DNA from: Methanothermobacter wolfeii | GTDB lineage: Archaea; Methanobacteriota; Methanobacteria; Methanobacteriales; Methanothermobacteraceae | Direction: 5' to 3' | Length of the DNA stretch: 64,000 bases | Assembly: GCF_025397995.1 (NCBI RefSeq) | Contig: NZ_CP104550.1 | Location: forward strand, 1,206,001 to 1,270,000 | Shown: positions 1 through 8,978 of the stretch, piece after piece | Layout of the letters: every line of letters starts with the position of its first letter | Numbering within the stretch: the first letter of the stretch is position 1 | The notes under the pieces: model-generated | Told to the model about the DNA's origin: nothing | What the model saw: only the letters and a program-made list of their open reading frames with translations | Databases searched by the model: none | Program-made: the position numbers and the translations under genes

Positions 1-225
1 TCGGACACCTTTCAAGTGCAATTTTCAGGGCTGAAAGGCCATCAAAGGATGGGAGCGAATGATCGGCGAGTATAACATGAGGTTTGAAGTTTTCAAGGGC
101 TTCAAGGTAGTCCTTCTCATTATCAACCGTCATTGATGTGAATTCTATCCCTGAAAGCCTTATCTCCCTTTCCATGAGTTCGACGTCAAAGGGGACGTCT
201 TCAAGTATGAGTATTCTGCATGTCA
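1..225 (-). CDS. Response regulator receiver domain, N-terminal part (cut by window edge)
   Basis: The first 75 codons read MTCRILILEDVPFDVELMER and continue to VILADHSLPSFDGLSALK. This is the start of a CheY-like receiver: the acidic pair ED at residues 9-10 and the phospho-acceptor Asp in VILADHSLP are visible. Such domains take a phosphate from a sensor histidine kinase. The rest of the protein, and so its output domain, lies outside the window. In this genus many receivers are single-domain or fused to PAS/kinase modules; this cannot be decided here. It is divergent from the DUF523/DUF1722 gene, with about 60 bp between the start codons. Confidence 0.8.
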
Positions 226-286
226 TTTTATCAGCTGAAGATCTCCCTGGTGAAATTTATCTATCATATTAGCTAAATATACTTTC

Positions 287-1228
287 ATGAGAAAGTTCAG
301 AAGACCCCTCATCGTCCTGAGCCGGTGCATAGAACATGACCACTGCAGGTATGATGGGTCCATGATTTCAAGTCCCTTCGTAAGGCAGTTCTCTGCATAC
401 GCTGATTTTATAACGGTATGCCCTGAGGTGGAGGTGGGCCTTGGCATCCCGAGATCACCGATACATATAACTGAAGAGGATGGTGTCCTGAGGCTCGTCC
501 AGCCGGAAACCGGTCGTGACATCACCGATGACATGAATTCATTCATAGACTCCTTCCTAGATTCCCTTGAAATTATAGATGGATTCATATTAAAGAATAA
601 GTCGCCTTCATGCGGGATAAAAAACGTTAAGGTCTACCGTGATGATAACCCCAGATCAAGAACCGATGGGATGGGTTTCTTCGGCAGGAAAGTGAAGGAA
701 AGGTTCCCGTACCTTGCAGTTGAAGATGAGGGGCGCCTGAGGAACCTGCAGATAAGGGAGGACTTCCTCATCAAGATATACCTCATGAGGGACTTCAGGG
801 CCGTTGGCAAACTCAGGGACCTTATAGAATTCCACACAGAGAACAAGATGCTCCTCATGTCCTATGACCCCGCCATCCAGGCGAGACTTGGCCGGATAAT
901 AGCAGAGCAGGACCATGAAGACTTCGATACCGTGCTCTCAGAGTACCGGAAGATGCTCTGCATGGCAACCAGGAAATCCCTGAAGCCTGGTAGAAACATC
1001 AACACACTTCTTCATGCCTTTGGCCATTTTTCATCAGAACTGACCCATGAAGAGAAGAATTACTTCCTTGAATCCCTTGAGGGTTACAGGAAGGGTTTGC
1101 TTCCCCTCATAGTACCCATAAGTCTCCTTAAATCATGGATTATCAGGTTCGATGATGAATACCTTAAGGGTCAGACCTTCTTTGAACCCTACCCCCGGGA
1201 ACTGGTCCCCGTAACCCTCATAGTATGA
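287..1228 (+). CDS. DUF523/DUF1722 protein (YbgA-like)
   Basis: The 313-residue protein has an N-terminal DUF523 part (about 1-150, with RPLIVLSRCIEHDHCRYDG and KNKSPSCGIKN, conserved Cys in both) and a C-terminal DUF1722 part (about 170-313, KLRDLIEFHTENKMLLMSYD). The two-domain form is common in bacteria and archaea; the biochemical role is not established. In Escherichia coli the DUF1722 gene ybgA sits directly upstream of photolyase phr, and here too the next gene is a photolyase, so a link to DNA repair or cofactor supply is a reasonable inference. No Shine-Dalgarno sequence precedes ATG 287, and a TATA-like AATTTATC lies about 30 bp upstream, so the mRNA may be leaderless. Confidence 0.82.
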   Translation: MRKFRRPLIVLSRCIEHDHCRYDGSMISSPFVRQFSAYADFITVCPEVEVGLGIPRSPIHITEEDGVLRLVQPETGRDITDDMNSFIDSFLDSLEIIDGFILKNKSPSCGIKNVKVYRDDNPRSRTDGMGFFGRKVKERFPYLAVEDEGRLRNLQIREDFLIKIYLMRDFRAVGKLRDLIEFHTENKMLLMSYDPAIQARLGRIIAEQDHEDFDTVLSEYRKMLCMATRKSLKPGRNINTLLHAFGHFSSELTHEEKNYFLESLEGYRKGLLPLIVPISLLKSWIIRFDDEYLKGQTFFEPYPRELVPVTLIV

Positions 1229-1241
1229 GGGCACTTCAGGC

Positions 1242-1331
1242 TATAATGGGACAGCCAGTGGCGGGTTAGCCAAAAACTGGAAAGCCTTCACTGACGAATT
1301 CACTTAAGGGTATAATGGTACAGCCAGTGGG
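1242..1331 (+). repeat. Imperfect direct repeat of about 20 bp before the photolyase gene
   Basis: TATAATGGGACAGCCAGTGG (1242-1261) recurs as TATAATGGTACAGCCAGTGG (1311-1330), one mismatch, 69 bp apart. Each copy contains TATAAT. The pair sits between the DUF1722 gene and the photolyase start, so it could be a duplicated promoter or regulator site. Confidence 0.6.
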
Positions 1332-1372
1332 GGCAGCACCCCATGAGAACAGAACACTATGAGGGTCCGGTG

Positions 1373-2707
1373 ATGATAGAGAAGGAAAGGATACGGCACC
1401 TCAACAGCGAGGCCGTGAACAGGAAGGGTGAATACGTCCTCTACTGGATGCACGCATCACAGAGGACGCACTGGAACCCCGCCCTTGAATACGCCATTGA
1501 AACCGCCAATAATCTGGGAAAACCCCTCATAACCCTTTTCGGACTTACTCGGGATTTCCCTGATGCCTGTCCACGCCACTACAGATTCATGGCCGAGGGC
1601 CTCCTGGAGGTCAGGGCCTCCCTTGAATCAGTGGGGGTCCCCCTTGTTGTGGATGAGGGCGACCCACCGGATGTGGTCATGGAATACTCTGATGAAGCGG
1701 CCGCGGTTATAACAGACATGGGGTACCTTGACATCGAGGATGGCTGGATCCATCCTTTAAGGGATGGCCTTGAATGCCCCCTTGTCCAGGTTGAGGGTAA
1801 CATAATTGTACCCGTTGAGGAGGCCTCAGTCAAGGAAGAATACTCAGCAGGGACGTTCAGGCCAAGGATAACCCGGAGGCTTCCTGAATTCATGGTCCCG
1901 ATGAAGAAAGGAACACCGAAATTCCAGACAGACCTTGACCCTGGTCCTGACCCTGAAGGGGTGCTCAGGGGTTTCATTTCAGGGGGTGATGCAGGGTCAT
2001 CATTCTTCAGGGGCGGCACCTCAAGGGCCCTGGAACTCTTTGATGAATTCCTTAAAACAAAACTGAGGTGCTTCAAAGAACACCGCAATGACCCCACTAA
2101 AAACTGTCTCTCCAACATGAGCCCTTACCTTCACTTTGGACAGATATCCCCCCTTTACCTTGCACTTAAGGCTTCAAAGGCCGGGAAATGTCCTGAGTTC
2201 CTTGAACAGCTGATTGTGAGAAGGGAGCTGAGCATAAACTTCGTCCATTACAGTGATAACTACCATTCAATAGAGTGTCTTCCAGACTGGGCCCTCATGA
2301 CCCTCAAGGAGCATGCAGGAGACCCCAGGGAGTACGAGTACAGCCTCAGGGAACTTGAGGATGCCAGGACACACGACCCCTACTGGAACGCAGCCCAGAA
2401 GGAGATGGTTATAACCGGGAAGATGCATGGATACATGAGGATGTACTGGGGTAAAAAGATCCTTGAATGGACAGATCACCCTGAAAAGGCCTATGATATT
2501 GCACTGTACCTTAACAATAAATATGAGCTTGATGGCCGTGACCCCAATGGCTTTGCAGGTGTTGCCTGGTGCTTTGGAAAACATGACAGGGCCTGGGGTG
2601 AGAGGGAGATATTCGGTAAGGTAAGGTATATGAATGACCGTGGACTTGAGAGAAAATTCAGGATAATGGAGTATGTGAAGCGGGTTGAAGGCCTGGATGG
2701 GTCCTGA
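1373..2707 (+). CDS. phr: Class II deoxyribodipyrimidine (CPD) photolyase
   Basis: The enzyme uses blue light and reduced FAD to split cyclobutane pyrimidine dimers. Class II features are clear: N-terminal [18 protein letters not shown], the [14 protein letters not shown]-like stretch ([20 protein letters not shown]), and the C-terminal [20 protein letters not shown] and [10 protein letters not shown] core of the FAD domain. Methanothermobacter photolyase is known to use 8-hydroxy-5-deazaflavin as antenna. The reading frame opens at ATG 1343, but a GAGGG at 1361 sits well before ATG 1373 ([11 protein letters not shown]), so 1373 is preferred. About 444 residues, the usual length. Next to the DUF523/DUF1722 gene as in other genomes. 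Confidence 0.93.
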   Translation: MIEKERIRHLNSEAVNRKGEYVLYWMHASQRTHWNPALEYAIETANNLGKPLITLFGLTRDFPDACPRHYRFMAEGLLEVRASLESVGVPLVVDEGDPPDVVMEYSDEAAAVITDMGYLDIEDGWIHPLRDGLECPLVQVEGNIIVPVEEASVKEEYSAGTFRPRITRRLPEFMVPMKKGTPKFQTDLDPGPDPEGVLRGFISGGDAGSSFFRGGTSRALELFDEFLKTKLRCFKEHRNDPTKNCLSNMSPYLHFGQISPLYLALKASKAGKCPEFLEQLIVRRELSINFVHYSDNYHSIECLPDWALMTLKEHAGDPREYEYSLRELEDARTHDPYWNAAQKEMVITGKMHGYMRMYWGKKILEWTDHPEKAYDIALYLNNKYELDGRDPNGFAGVAWCFGKHDRAWGEREIFGKVRYMNDRGLERKFRIMEYVKRVEGLDGS

Positions 2708-2800
2708 TGATCCATCAAAAAAGTTTTTATCCTATCCCGATCAACTATTTTAGGGATATTCATTAAGCTTTTATCCATAAATTCATGGAGGTTTTCATCA

Positions 2801-3463
2801 ATGAACATTAACCTGGAAGGATACTACGGGATACGTTACAGTCTATTCAGATGGAGAAATGAACAGACATTCATCAACAGGACCATAATGGCATTCTTCA
2901 TGGCATGCGTTACCGGTGTGATGGCCCAGATCGTCATACCCCTCCCATGGACACCGGTCCCGATAACCGCCCAGACATTTGCTGTTCTCATGTCAGGTGT
3001 TCTCCTTGGAAGGTACTGGGGTGGCCTGAGCCAGTTAATATACATTGCAGTGGGCGCCGCAGGCATACCCTGGTTTGCGGAGATGAGCGGAGGCATCGAC
3101 GTCATAATGGGTGCCACGGGAGGATATCTTATCGGCTTCGTACTGGCAGCCCTTTTCCTGGGCCACCTTGTTGACAGGTACATACGTGCAAGGAAGTTCA
3201 TGCCCATGCTTGGACTGATGCTCTTTGCAAACTTTGCCCTCATATACATACCAGGACTCATGGTCCTTGGCCTCTGGATGTACACCACCACAGGGTCATT
3301 CCCAGGGGTCTGGGAACTCCTGGTGATGGGTCTTCTGCCCTTCATAGCAGGCGACCTTGTCAAGATAACCGGTGCAGCGGCACTTACAAGGGCCATAACA
3401 CCCAAAGAGCCCTACGGTGAAGAGGTTGACATTGAAAAGGCGGCTGAATGGAGATTGCCCTGA
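2801..3463 (+). CDS. bioY: BioY family biotin transporter S component
   Basis: A 220-residue polytopic membrane protein with the BioY signature WTPVPITAQTFAVLMSGVLLG and GGLSQLIYIAVGAAGIPWF, six predicted membrane segments. BioY binds and imports biotin, alone or with an ECF energising module (EcfA/EcfT), none of which lies nearby. GGAGG 8 nt before ATG 2801 supports the start. The N terminus has about 30 extra residues before the first helix. The 3' end overlaps the DUF1284 gene. Confidence 0.9.
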   Translation: MNINLEGYYGIRYSLFRWRNEQTFINRTIMAFFMACVTGVMAQIVIPLPWTPVPITAQTFAVLMSGVLLGRYWGGLSQLIYIAVGAAGIPWFAEMSGGIDVIMGATGGYLIGFVLAALFLGHLVDRYIRARKFMPMLGLMLFANFALIYIPGLMVLGLWMYTTTGSFPGVWELLVMGLLPFIAGDLVKITGAAALTRAITPKEPYGEEVDIEKAAEWRLP

Positions 3464-3848
3464 TATTACCATCAGGGCCCATCACCTCCTCTGTATTCAG
3501 GGCTTTCAGGGTTACGGTTACAGTGAGGAATTTACTGAAAACATGGAGCTGGTTATCAGAAAACTCAGATCCCGGCCCTCAGTATCCGTAATGATCGTTG
3601 ATTCTGCCGATGAAATCTGCACTGCCTGCCCCTTCATGGATGGGGAAGCATGCATGATGGGGGATGAGTCCGTTAAGGGGATGGACAGTAAACTCATGGA
3701 GATCCTTGGAATCAGGAGCGGAGATATCAGGGACTACAGTGAGCTTGAATCAGAGCTTAAAAACATGGAAGCCTCCCTTATACGGGAGGTCTGCGGTGAC
3801 TGCTCCTGGATTGATGTCTGCCTCCTGCACAGTGACAGGGAAAATTGA
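3417..3848 (+). CDS. DUF1284 cysteine-rich protein
   Basis: About 140 residues with the DUF1284 pattern ITIRAHHLLCIQGFQGYGYS, then EICTACPFMDGEACMMGDES and VCGDCSWIDVCLL. The many Cys and two His suggest a metal or iron-sulfur site, but no function is established. The open frame starts at GTG 3417, 47 bp inside bioY; GGTGAAGAGG upstream also fits the TTG at 3432, so the exact start is uncertain. The overlap implies translational coupling to bioY. Confidence 0.75.
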   Translation: MKRLTLKRRLNGDCPDITIRAHHLLCIQGFQGYGYSEEFTENMELVIRKLRSRPSVSVMIVDSADEICTACPFMDGEACMMGDESVKGMDSKLMEILGIRSGDIRDYSELESELKNMEASLIREVCGDCSWIDVCLLHSDREN

Positions 3849-3921
3849 TTCTGAAGGCCTTAACTCAACCAAGAAGCGTGAAAGGACTGTTAAAGCTGTC
3901 AATTCTGAATAAGTGGTATTC

Positions 3922-5031
3922 ATGAAGTACAGGACACTTGGTTCAACAGGCATCTCTGCATCCATACTCGGGATAGGGGTTATGCGGTTCCCTGAAGTCC
4001 ATGGAAGACTGGACCTGAAGGCCGGTGAAAGGATACTGGGCCGCGCCCTTGAAGGGGGTGTGAATTATATAGACACGGCCTACCCCTACCATGGGGGTGA
4101 AAGTGAAAGGTTCATAGGCGAATTCCTCAGCAAACACCCTGAACACCTTGAGAGGGTTACGGTTGCAACCAAGCTACCGGTATGGCTGGTCCGAAAGAAG
4201 GATGACATGTACTGCTATTTCAAGGAGCAGAGCAGAAGATTAAAGGGTAAAATTGACATATACTTACTCCATAATCTTAGGGAAGATTCCTGGAGGCACC
4301 TTAAGGGGCTGGGGGTCCTTGATTTCCTTGATGAGGTCAGGGGTCAGGGTATATATACAGGTTTTTCATTCCACGACGATGTCGGTGTATTCTTTGACAT
4401 AATGGACTCCTATGACTGGGATATCGTGCAGGTACAGCACAACATAGTTGATGATGAACAGGCAAATCCAGAGAGCATAGCATATGCCAGGTCCCGGGGT
4501 GCCGGTACTGTTATAATGGAACCCCTCAGGGGAGGTTCGCTTGTAAGGAACATTCCAGTGGAGGTCCAGGAGATATATGACCTTGCAGAGGATCCCATGA
4601 AACCTGTGGAATGGTGTCTCAGGTACCTGTGGGATATGGATGATGTGGATGTTGTCCTTAGCGGTATGAGCAGTGTGGCTGAGGTTGAGGAGAACACGGC
4701 CCTGGCCTCTGCAGATTACCACCTTACAGATGATGACAGGGAGATTCTCAGGGAGGTTAAAAGGGCCTACCGTATGAGGAAGAGTGTCCCGTGCTCCGGC
4801 TGCGGGTACTGCATGCCCTGCCCCGAGGGTGTTGACATACCAGGGAATCTAAGGCTCCTGAATGACATCTACAGGTTCAGGAGCAGGAGGGGTGCTGAAA
4901 CCAGGTACCGTAAGATAATGAAGGATGAGGAACGTGCCTCCAACTGTTCAGGTTGTGGTTCATGCATGCCCTGCCCCCAGATGATAGACATACCCTCTGA
5001 ACTGAGAAGGGTGCATGAAAAGCTGGGTTAA
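3922..5031 (+). CDS. Aldo/keto reductase with C-terminal 4Fe-4S domain
   Basis: The N-terminal 270 residues form an AKR TIM barrel (MKYRTLGSTGISASILGIG) with the catalytic set visible: Asp and Tyr in YIDTAYPYHGG, Lys in VATKLPV, His in IYLLHNL. The C-terminal 100 residues carry two Cys clusters, CSGCGYCMPCPEGVDIP and CSGCGSCMPCPQMIDIP. This architecture is common in anaerobes (COG1453), probably NAD(P)H-dependent oxidoreductases of unknown substrate. The frame opens at GTG 3913; ATG 3922 gives the normal family start. It overlaps the next small gene by 17 bp. Confidence 0.88.
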   Translation: MKYRTLGSTGISASILGIGVMRFPEVHGRLDLKAGERILGRALEGGVNYIDTAYPYHGGESERFIGEFLSKHPEHLERVTVATKLPVWLVRKKDDMYCYFKEQSRRLKGKIDIYLLHNLREDSWRHLKGLGVLDFLDEVRGQGIYTGFSFHDDVGVFFDIMDSYDWDIVQVQHNIVDDEQANPESIAYARSRGAGTVIMEPLRGGSLVRNIPVEVQEIYDLAEDPMKPVEWCLRYLWDMDDVDVVLSGMSSVAEVEENTALASADYHLTDDDREILREVKRAYRMRKSVPCSGCGYCMPCPEGVDIPGNLRLLNDIYRFRSRRGAETRYRKIMKDEERASNCSGCGSCMPCPQMIDIPSELRRVHEKLG

Positions 5032-5239
5032 AGGTGATGAATTGCTTGATAGAATCCAGTACTCCCTTAAAATATCACTGATAATGGCTGTTCTCGGGTC
5101 GCTGACCCTCTTTATCTGGGGCATGATAGGTAAAATGGCCCTTGACTGGGAGGTCCTTGGCTCCGCCCTTGAGGGTTTTATAGGATTTGGGATATTCGGT
5201 TTTATACTCGGATTCTTGATATATGACCTTGAACCATGA
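5015..5239 (+). CDS. Small two-helix membrane protein
   Basis: A 74-residue protein, MKSWVKGDELLDRIQYSLKI then two hydrophobic segments (about 20-40 and 50-71, ending GFILGFLIYDLEP). No family recognised. It overlaps the 3' end of the aldo/keto reductase, so the two are probably co-translated. It could be a membrane partner of that enzyme, but only position suggests this. Confidence 0.6.
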   Translation: MKSWVKGDELLDRIQYSLKISLIMAVLGSLTLFIWGMIGKMALDWEVLGSALEGFIGFGIFGFILGFLIYDLEP

Positions 5240-5371
5240 GGAATAAAGCCCATCCTTTACATCAATCCGCACCCTGGAGATCTGATAAAACCCTGTAAAG
5301 GGCATCATACCCCCATGAGAAATAGATAATGACTTATGTGCATAGATATAATATATAATGGGGGTGATCTT

Positions 5372-5902
5372 TTGAAGGTTCCGGATGATTTCAATCTCCT
5401 TGTGACCCTCAGTGGCCAGAAGGGTGCCTCAGCAGGTGAGGAGATTGTTGGTCTTGAGGAAATAGAAATGGCACTTTCACAGTATGAGGGGGAGCTCAGG
5501 GTTAAGGATTCTGATTTTCCAAACGTTTTAAAGTTTGACCTTGACATGAATCCCCTTGAGGCAGTTAACATAATCAGGAACTCACCCACAACCGTGGTTT
5601 CCAAGGTTGTGCCTGTTGAGGCTGTGGTAAGGACCCGGCTGGATAGTATAGTGGAGAAGATCCTGGCACTTGCATCGGAGAAGGTTAAACCAGGCGAGAC
5701 ATTCCAGGTCATCTGCGACCTCCGCGGCCGCAGGTATATAAAGTCCCCAGAGGAGGTTACTGAAAGGGTTTCCGAGGCCCTGGCGGATAGGCTGGCCCTC
5801 AAGGAATCAGATTCGCCGGACTGGATAATTCAGGTTGAGGTTGTTGGTGATGAGACCGGTGTGAGTGTTTTAAGGCCGGGGGATGTCCTCAAGAAACCAT
5901 AA
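5372..5902 (+). CDS. THUMP domain protein (TAN1-like)
   Basis: The 176-residue protein from TTG 5372 (MKVPDDFNLLVTLSGQKGASAG) matches archaeal THUMP-domain proteins related to TAN1, which help N4-acetylate tRNA cytidine. The THUMP core VVSKVVPVEAVVRT...ETFQVICDLRGRRY is at about 65-125. The frame is open from 5336, but GGGGGTGATC ends 1 nt before the TTTTG context and sets TTG 5372 as start. A TATA-like ATATAATATATAA precedes the site closely, so the leader is short. It binds tRNA; partner enzyme not in the window. Confidence 0.75.
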   Translation: MKVPDDFNLLVTLSGQKGASAGEEIVGLEEIEMALSQYEGELRVKDSDFPNVLKFDLDMNPLEAVNIIRNSPTTVVSKVVPVEAVVRTRLDSIVEKILALASEKVKPGETFQVICDLRGRRYIKSPEEVTERVSEALADRLALKESDSPDWIIQVEVVGDETGVSVLRPGDVLKKP

Positions 5903-5939
5903 TACTTAAATAATTTTTTAATAAAACTAAAGTTAATTT

Positions 5940-6013
5940 TAATTTGATATTTTTTATATATCATATATTACTAAAATACTGGAATATGATGTAATAAAAT
6001 AAAAAAAGGAGGT
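5940..6013 (+). promoter_or_regulatory. AT-rich promoter and strong SD of surface protein gene
   Basis: A very AT-rich stretch with TTTTTTATATATC near 5948 gives a good archaeal TATA box, followed by about 50 nt of leader and GGAGGT at 6008-6013. Confidence 0.5.
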
Positions 6014-6033
6014 ATGATATTATCAAGAGAAAT

Positions 6034-6695
6034 ATGGCAACTTTTCTGCTGTTATCCGTGGCCGTGTTCCTCCTCGGAGCCAACCATGCCGCGGCAGCAG
6101 ATGATATCCTAACAGGTGAACTGCCAGGAGGGGGTACATCCGGAGAAGGTGATGTCTTCAGGGTGACAGCAGCCAGCCCTGACGGTGTATACTACACCAT
6201 CGATGGATCCATACATCACGGAACAGTACAAAGTACAGTGCCCCGATCCTACTCAACAGGACAGTGAACATAAAGTACATGATCGTCAAGAATGGAACCG
6301 TGAAGTACGGTATACTACAGCACACCCTTACAGGCAACATAACAAACAGGACATACCCTCTGCTCATATTCAATGAAACACCAGTGATCCAGCTTGCCAA
6401 TGGCACCTACTACCAGCTGGGTAACGGTAACATAACCCTCTACAACGGTACGGTCGCGCTGACAGGCAACACCATCATGAAATACCTTAGGACCAACAGT
6501 ACCAACTCAACCATGGGTATAATCAAGAACACACCGGCAAAGCTCGTGAACAAGGTGAAGGTCAACAAGGTCAGGGTCAAAAAATGGTACAAGAAGTGGT
6601 ACAGGTACAGGGGTAAATGGAGATACAAGTGGAGATACTACTGGACCTACAAACAGATAAAACAGCAATACCAGGAACTCCAGCCAGCCGCCTGA
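6034..6695 (+). pseudogene. Secreted surface protein with chitobiase-like domain, frameshifted
   Basis: Two overlapping frames make one protein. Frame one (6034-6267): signal peptide MATFLLLSVAVFLLGANHAAAA, then ASPDGVYYTIDGS. Frame two continues from about 6213: TSRNSTKYSAPILLNRTVNIKYMIVKNGT. Together they give a complete chitobiase C-terminal-like repeat (PF13290 type) that aligns with YYTTDGSTPTVSSNKYTAPIV in the surface protein at 58694-59899. One base appears to be missing near 6211-6213. The C terminus has KWYKKWYRY and GKWRYKWRYYWTY, also shared with that protein. ATG 6034 lies 20 nt after GGAGGT; ATT 6019 is at normal spacing and would add Lys-Arg to the signal peptide. Frame two could start at GTG 6264, but homology favours a frameshift. 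Confidence 0.8.
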
Positions 6696-6699
6696 AACC

Positions 6700-6718
6700 T
6701 TTAACTTTCCATTTTTTT
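6700..6718 (+). terminator. Oligo-T terminator
   Basis: A run of seven T (6712-6718) follows the stop codon of the frameshifted surface protein gene; oligo-T is the usual archaeal termination signal. Confidence 0.5.
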
Positions 6719-6723
6719 CTATC

Positions 6724-6761
6724 TCACTGAGTTAATTTTCTAAAAACTTATATCTCAGTGA
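6724..6761. promoter_or_regulatory. Inverted repeat around the TATA box of the beta-helix gene
   Basis: TCACTGAG (6724-6731) and CTCAGTGA (6754-6761) form a perfect 8-bp inverted repeat. The loop holds AAAACTTATAT, the probable TATA box for the next gene. Possible operator. Confidence 0.4.
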
Positions 6762-6817
6762 TAAACAATAACCTATTGTTATGAAAATCAAGAGGAGGTC
6801 TGATTATTAAAGACTCA

Positions 6818-8914
6818 ATGAAATGGGGCTTCATTCTCTTTTTTGGGATGACACTGCTCAGCGGATCCAGTTACGGTGCAGACTACATCGTTGATAACAC
6901 AACCTACCTTCAGGTATTCACACCCGGCGGGGTGCAGGGAACCTTCACCCTAAACGGGACCGAACACACCCTTGAGGACGGTGATACCTTCACCTTCTTG
7001 GAGGGCATCTATGATACGGTGAACATGGTGATCAACAGGACCATCTCCCTGGTTGCATCAGGCACGGTCCAGCTGAATGGTGTTATTGACGCCATTGCAC
7101 CTTCCAGCATAACAGGTTTCAGTGTCAACGGGACAGTGAACCTCCGCGGAAACGGATGTAACCTCAGCAGCACAAACATCACAGGCACCCTGAATATCAC
7201 AGGCAATTCCTCGCGGGTCAATGATTCAAGGATACTCAACCCTGCTTCAGCCGTGATGGTATCAGGGGACAATGTAACGATTACCAGCAGCTACATAAAC
7301 GGTTCCGCATCCCATGGAATTGTTGTGAATGGCAGGAATGCCCGGATCCAGGGTAACAATATAACAAACAGCAATGGAAGCGGAATCCTCATCCATGGGG
7401 AGGGATGTCTTGCAGAGGGGAACACCATATACCTCTCAGGGGGTGATGGGGTAACCTCAGATGCATCTGGAGCCTCAATAATCAGAAACAGCATATCATT
7501 TAACTCAGGAGACGGTATAAGATCCTCCGGCAATAACTCGGTGATAACAAACAACACTGTTCTCAGGAACAACGGAACCGGCATATACTCCTCAGGAAAA
7601 AATGCAACCATAAACTCGAACACCGTCAAGTACTCAGGCGGTGACGGGATATACGTTGCAGGGAATGGCTCCACGGTACAGGGCTGCTATGTCCAGAACA
7701 ACACGAAGAACGGCATAAAAATAACAGGATCTGGCTGCACCGTCAGCAGTTCCTACACCTATTACAACGGTGAAAACGGGATATACTCCACAGGGGATAA
7801 CACATCATTCAGATACGTTGATTCCAGTTTCAACGCCAGGAACGGCATATACTCCTCAGGAAAAAATGCAAGCTTCTTCTATATAACCAGCGCATCCTAC
7901 AATGGTGAGAACGGCATACTCTCAACCGGACCATCTGCAAGTATGCAGATCATCCTTGATGTGACCTCAAATTCACAGAACGGTGTCTCATCCCGGGGTG
8001 ATAATGCATATATATGGTTCGTTGAGGTTAAAAAGAACGGAATGAACGGTATCCATTCTTCAGGAAAGAATCTATACCTATCATACGTTAAAAACGCCAC
8101 CAACAACACCCTCAGTGGTATAAACTCGACAGGAATAAATGCAAGGATACTGGACGTCACTGTGAACCTCAACCGTGGGAACGGCATATACTCCTCAGGG
8201 TACAACACGACCATAGCCTACTTTGAAGCAATCAACAACCTGGGGAATGGTTTATGGATTTCAGGAGGCAGGAGTTACATTTTCGAGGGGAATACGACAT
8301 CCAACCGCCAGAACGGAGTCAAAGTGAATGGTCCCGATGCCATTCTAAGGTCCTTGAATGCGACAGACAACACCGCCAGCGGGATAGCCATCTACGGTAA
8401 GAATGCCATCATATACAACTGCACATCCATGAGGAACACCGATGGAGTGTACGGAACAGCCAGCTTCAGGATGATCCTGAGCAGAACATCGGCCAACAGG
8501 AACTGCGGTGTGAATGCAAGGGGAACTGCAACGATAGAGCAGTGCACGGTGTATGGTAACCGTTATGGAATCTATGCTGGTGGCGCGAATTCAGTCATAT
8601 ACTCATCCAGCGTCAGCAGTAACAGGGGCTACGGTGTCTATGCAGCCGGTTCATCAGCAACCATCTACAGGAACACGGTACAGTCAAACGGTGGAGACGG
8701 TATAACTGCAAGGGGAAGCTATGCAAAGATATACTACAATACAGCAAACAGGAACAGGGGCTCAGGCATAAGCTCATCATCCTACAGGGCAGTTATAGCC
8801 TATAACAGGGCATCATATAACTCCTACTACGGGATATACTCTTCAGGTAAAAAAACGACGCTTGCAAAGAACAGTGCAACCGGTAACAGAAAGAGAAATA
8901 TAAGAAGGGGCTAA
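6818..8914 (+). CDS. Secreted right-handed beta-helix surface protein
   Basis: A 698-residue protein with signal peptide (MKWGFILFFGMTLLSGSSYG) and then about 25 parallel beta-helix (PbH1) coils of 22-24 residues, typified by NGIYSSGKNATI. Many N-x-S/T sites are present. Such proteins are abundant cell-surface adhesin-like proteins in Methanobacteriales. No C-terminal membrane anchor is seen; it ends KRNIRRG. Repeats are also similar at DNA level, so copy-number change by recombination is likely. ATG 6818 is 18 nt from GGAGGT (6794-6799); ATT 6806 (reading MKDSMKWG) sits at normal spacing and may be the real start. It follows another surface protein gene. Confidence 0.85.
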   Translation: MKWGFILFFGMTLLSGSSYGADYIVDNTTYLQVFTPGGVQGTFTLNGTEHTLEDGDTFTFLEGIYDTVNMVINRTISLVASGTVQLNGVIDAIAPSSITGFSVNGTVNLRGNGCNLSSTNITGTLNITGNSSRVNDSRILNPASAVMVSGDNVTITSSYINGSASHGIVVNGRNARIQGNNITNSNGSGILIHGEGCLAEGNTIYLSGGDGVTSDASGASIIRNSISFNSGDGIRSSGNNSVITNNTVLRNNGTGIYSSGKNATINSNTVKYSGGDGIYVAGNGSTVQGCYVQNNTKNGIKITGSGCTVSSSYTYYNGENGIYSTGDNTSFRYVDSSFNARNGIYSSGKNASFFYITSASYNGENGILSTGPSASMQIILDVTSNSQNGVSSRGDNAYIWFVEVKKNGMNGIHSSGKNLYLSYVKNATNNTLSGINSTGINARILDVTVNLNRGNGIYSSGYNTTIAYFEAINNLGNGLWISGGRSYIFEGNTTSNRQNGVKVNGPDAILRSLNATDNTASGIAIYGKNAIIYNCTSMRNTDGVYGTASFRMILSRTSANRNCGVNARGTATIEQCTVYGNRYGIYAGGANSVIYSSSVSSNRGYGVYAAGSSATIYRNTVQSNGGDGITARGSYAKIYYNTANRNRGSGISSSSYRAVIAYNRASYNSYYGIYSSGKKTTLAKNSATGNRKRNIRRG

Positions 8915-8929
8915 GCCCCCTAATTTTTC
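8907..8929 (+). terminator. Hairpin terminator with the stop codon in its loop
   Basis: GGGGC (8907-8911), TAA loop (8912-8914, the stop codon itself), GCCCC (8915-8919), then TAATTTTTC. The hairpin overlaps the end of the beta-helix gene. Confidence 0.6.
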
Positions 8930-8978
8930 ATATAAGAAAACTGTCAAGTCCTGAGACTAATTTTCCCGATCACCCTTT

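Noticed and set aside
6818-8914. DNA repeats in the beta-helix gene as a separate repeat element
   Set aside because: They follow the protein coil repeat and need no other explanation.
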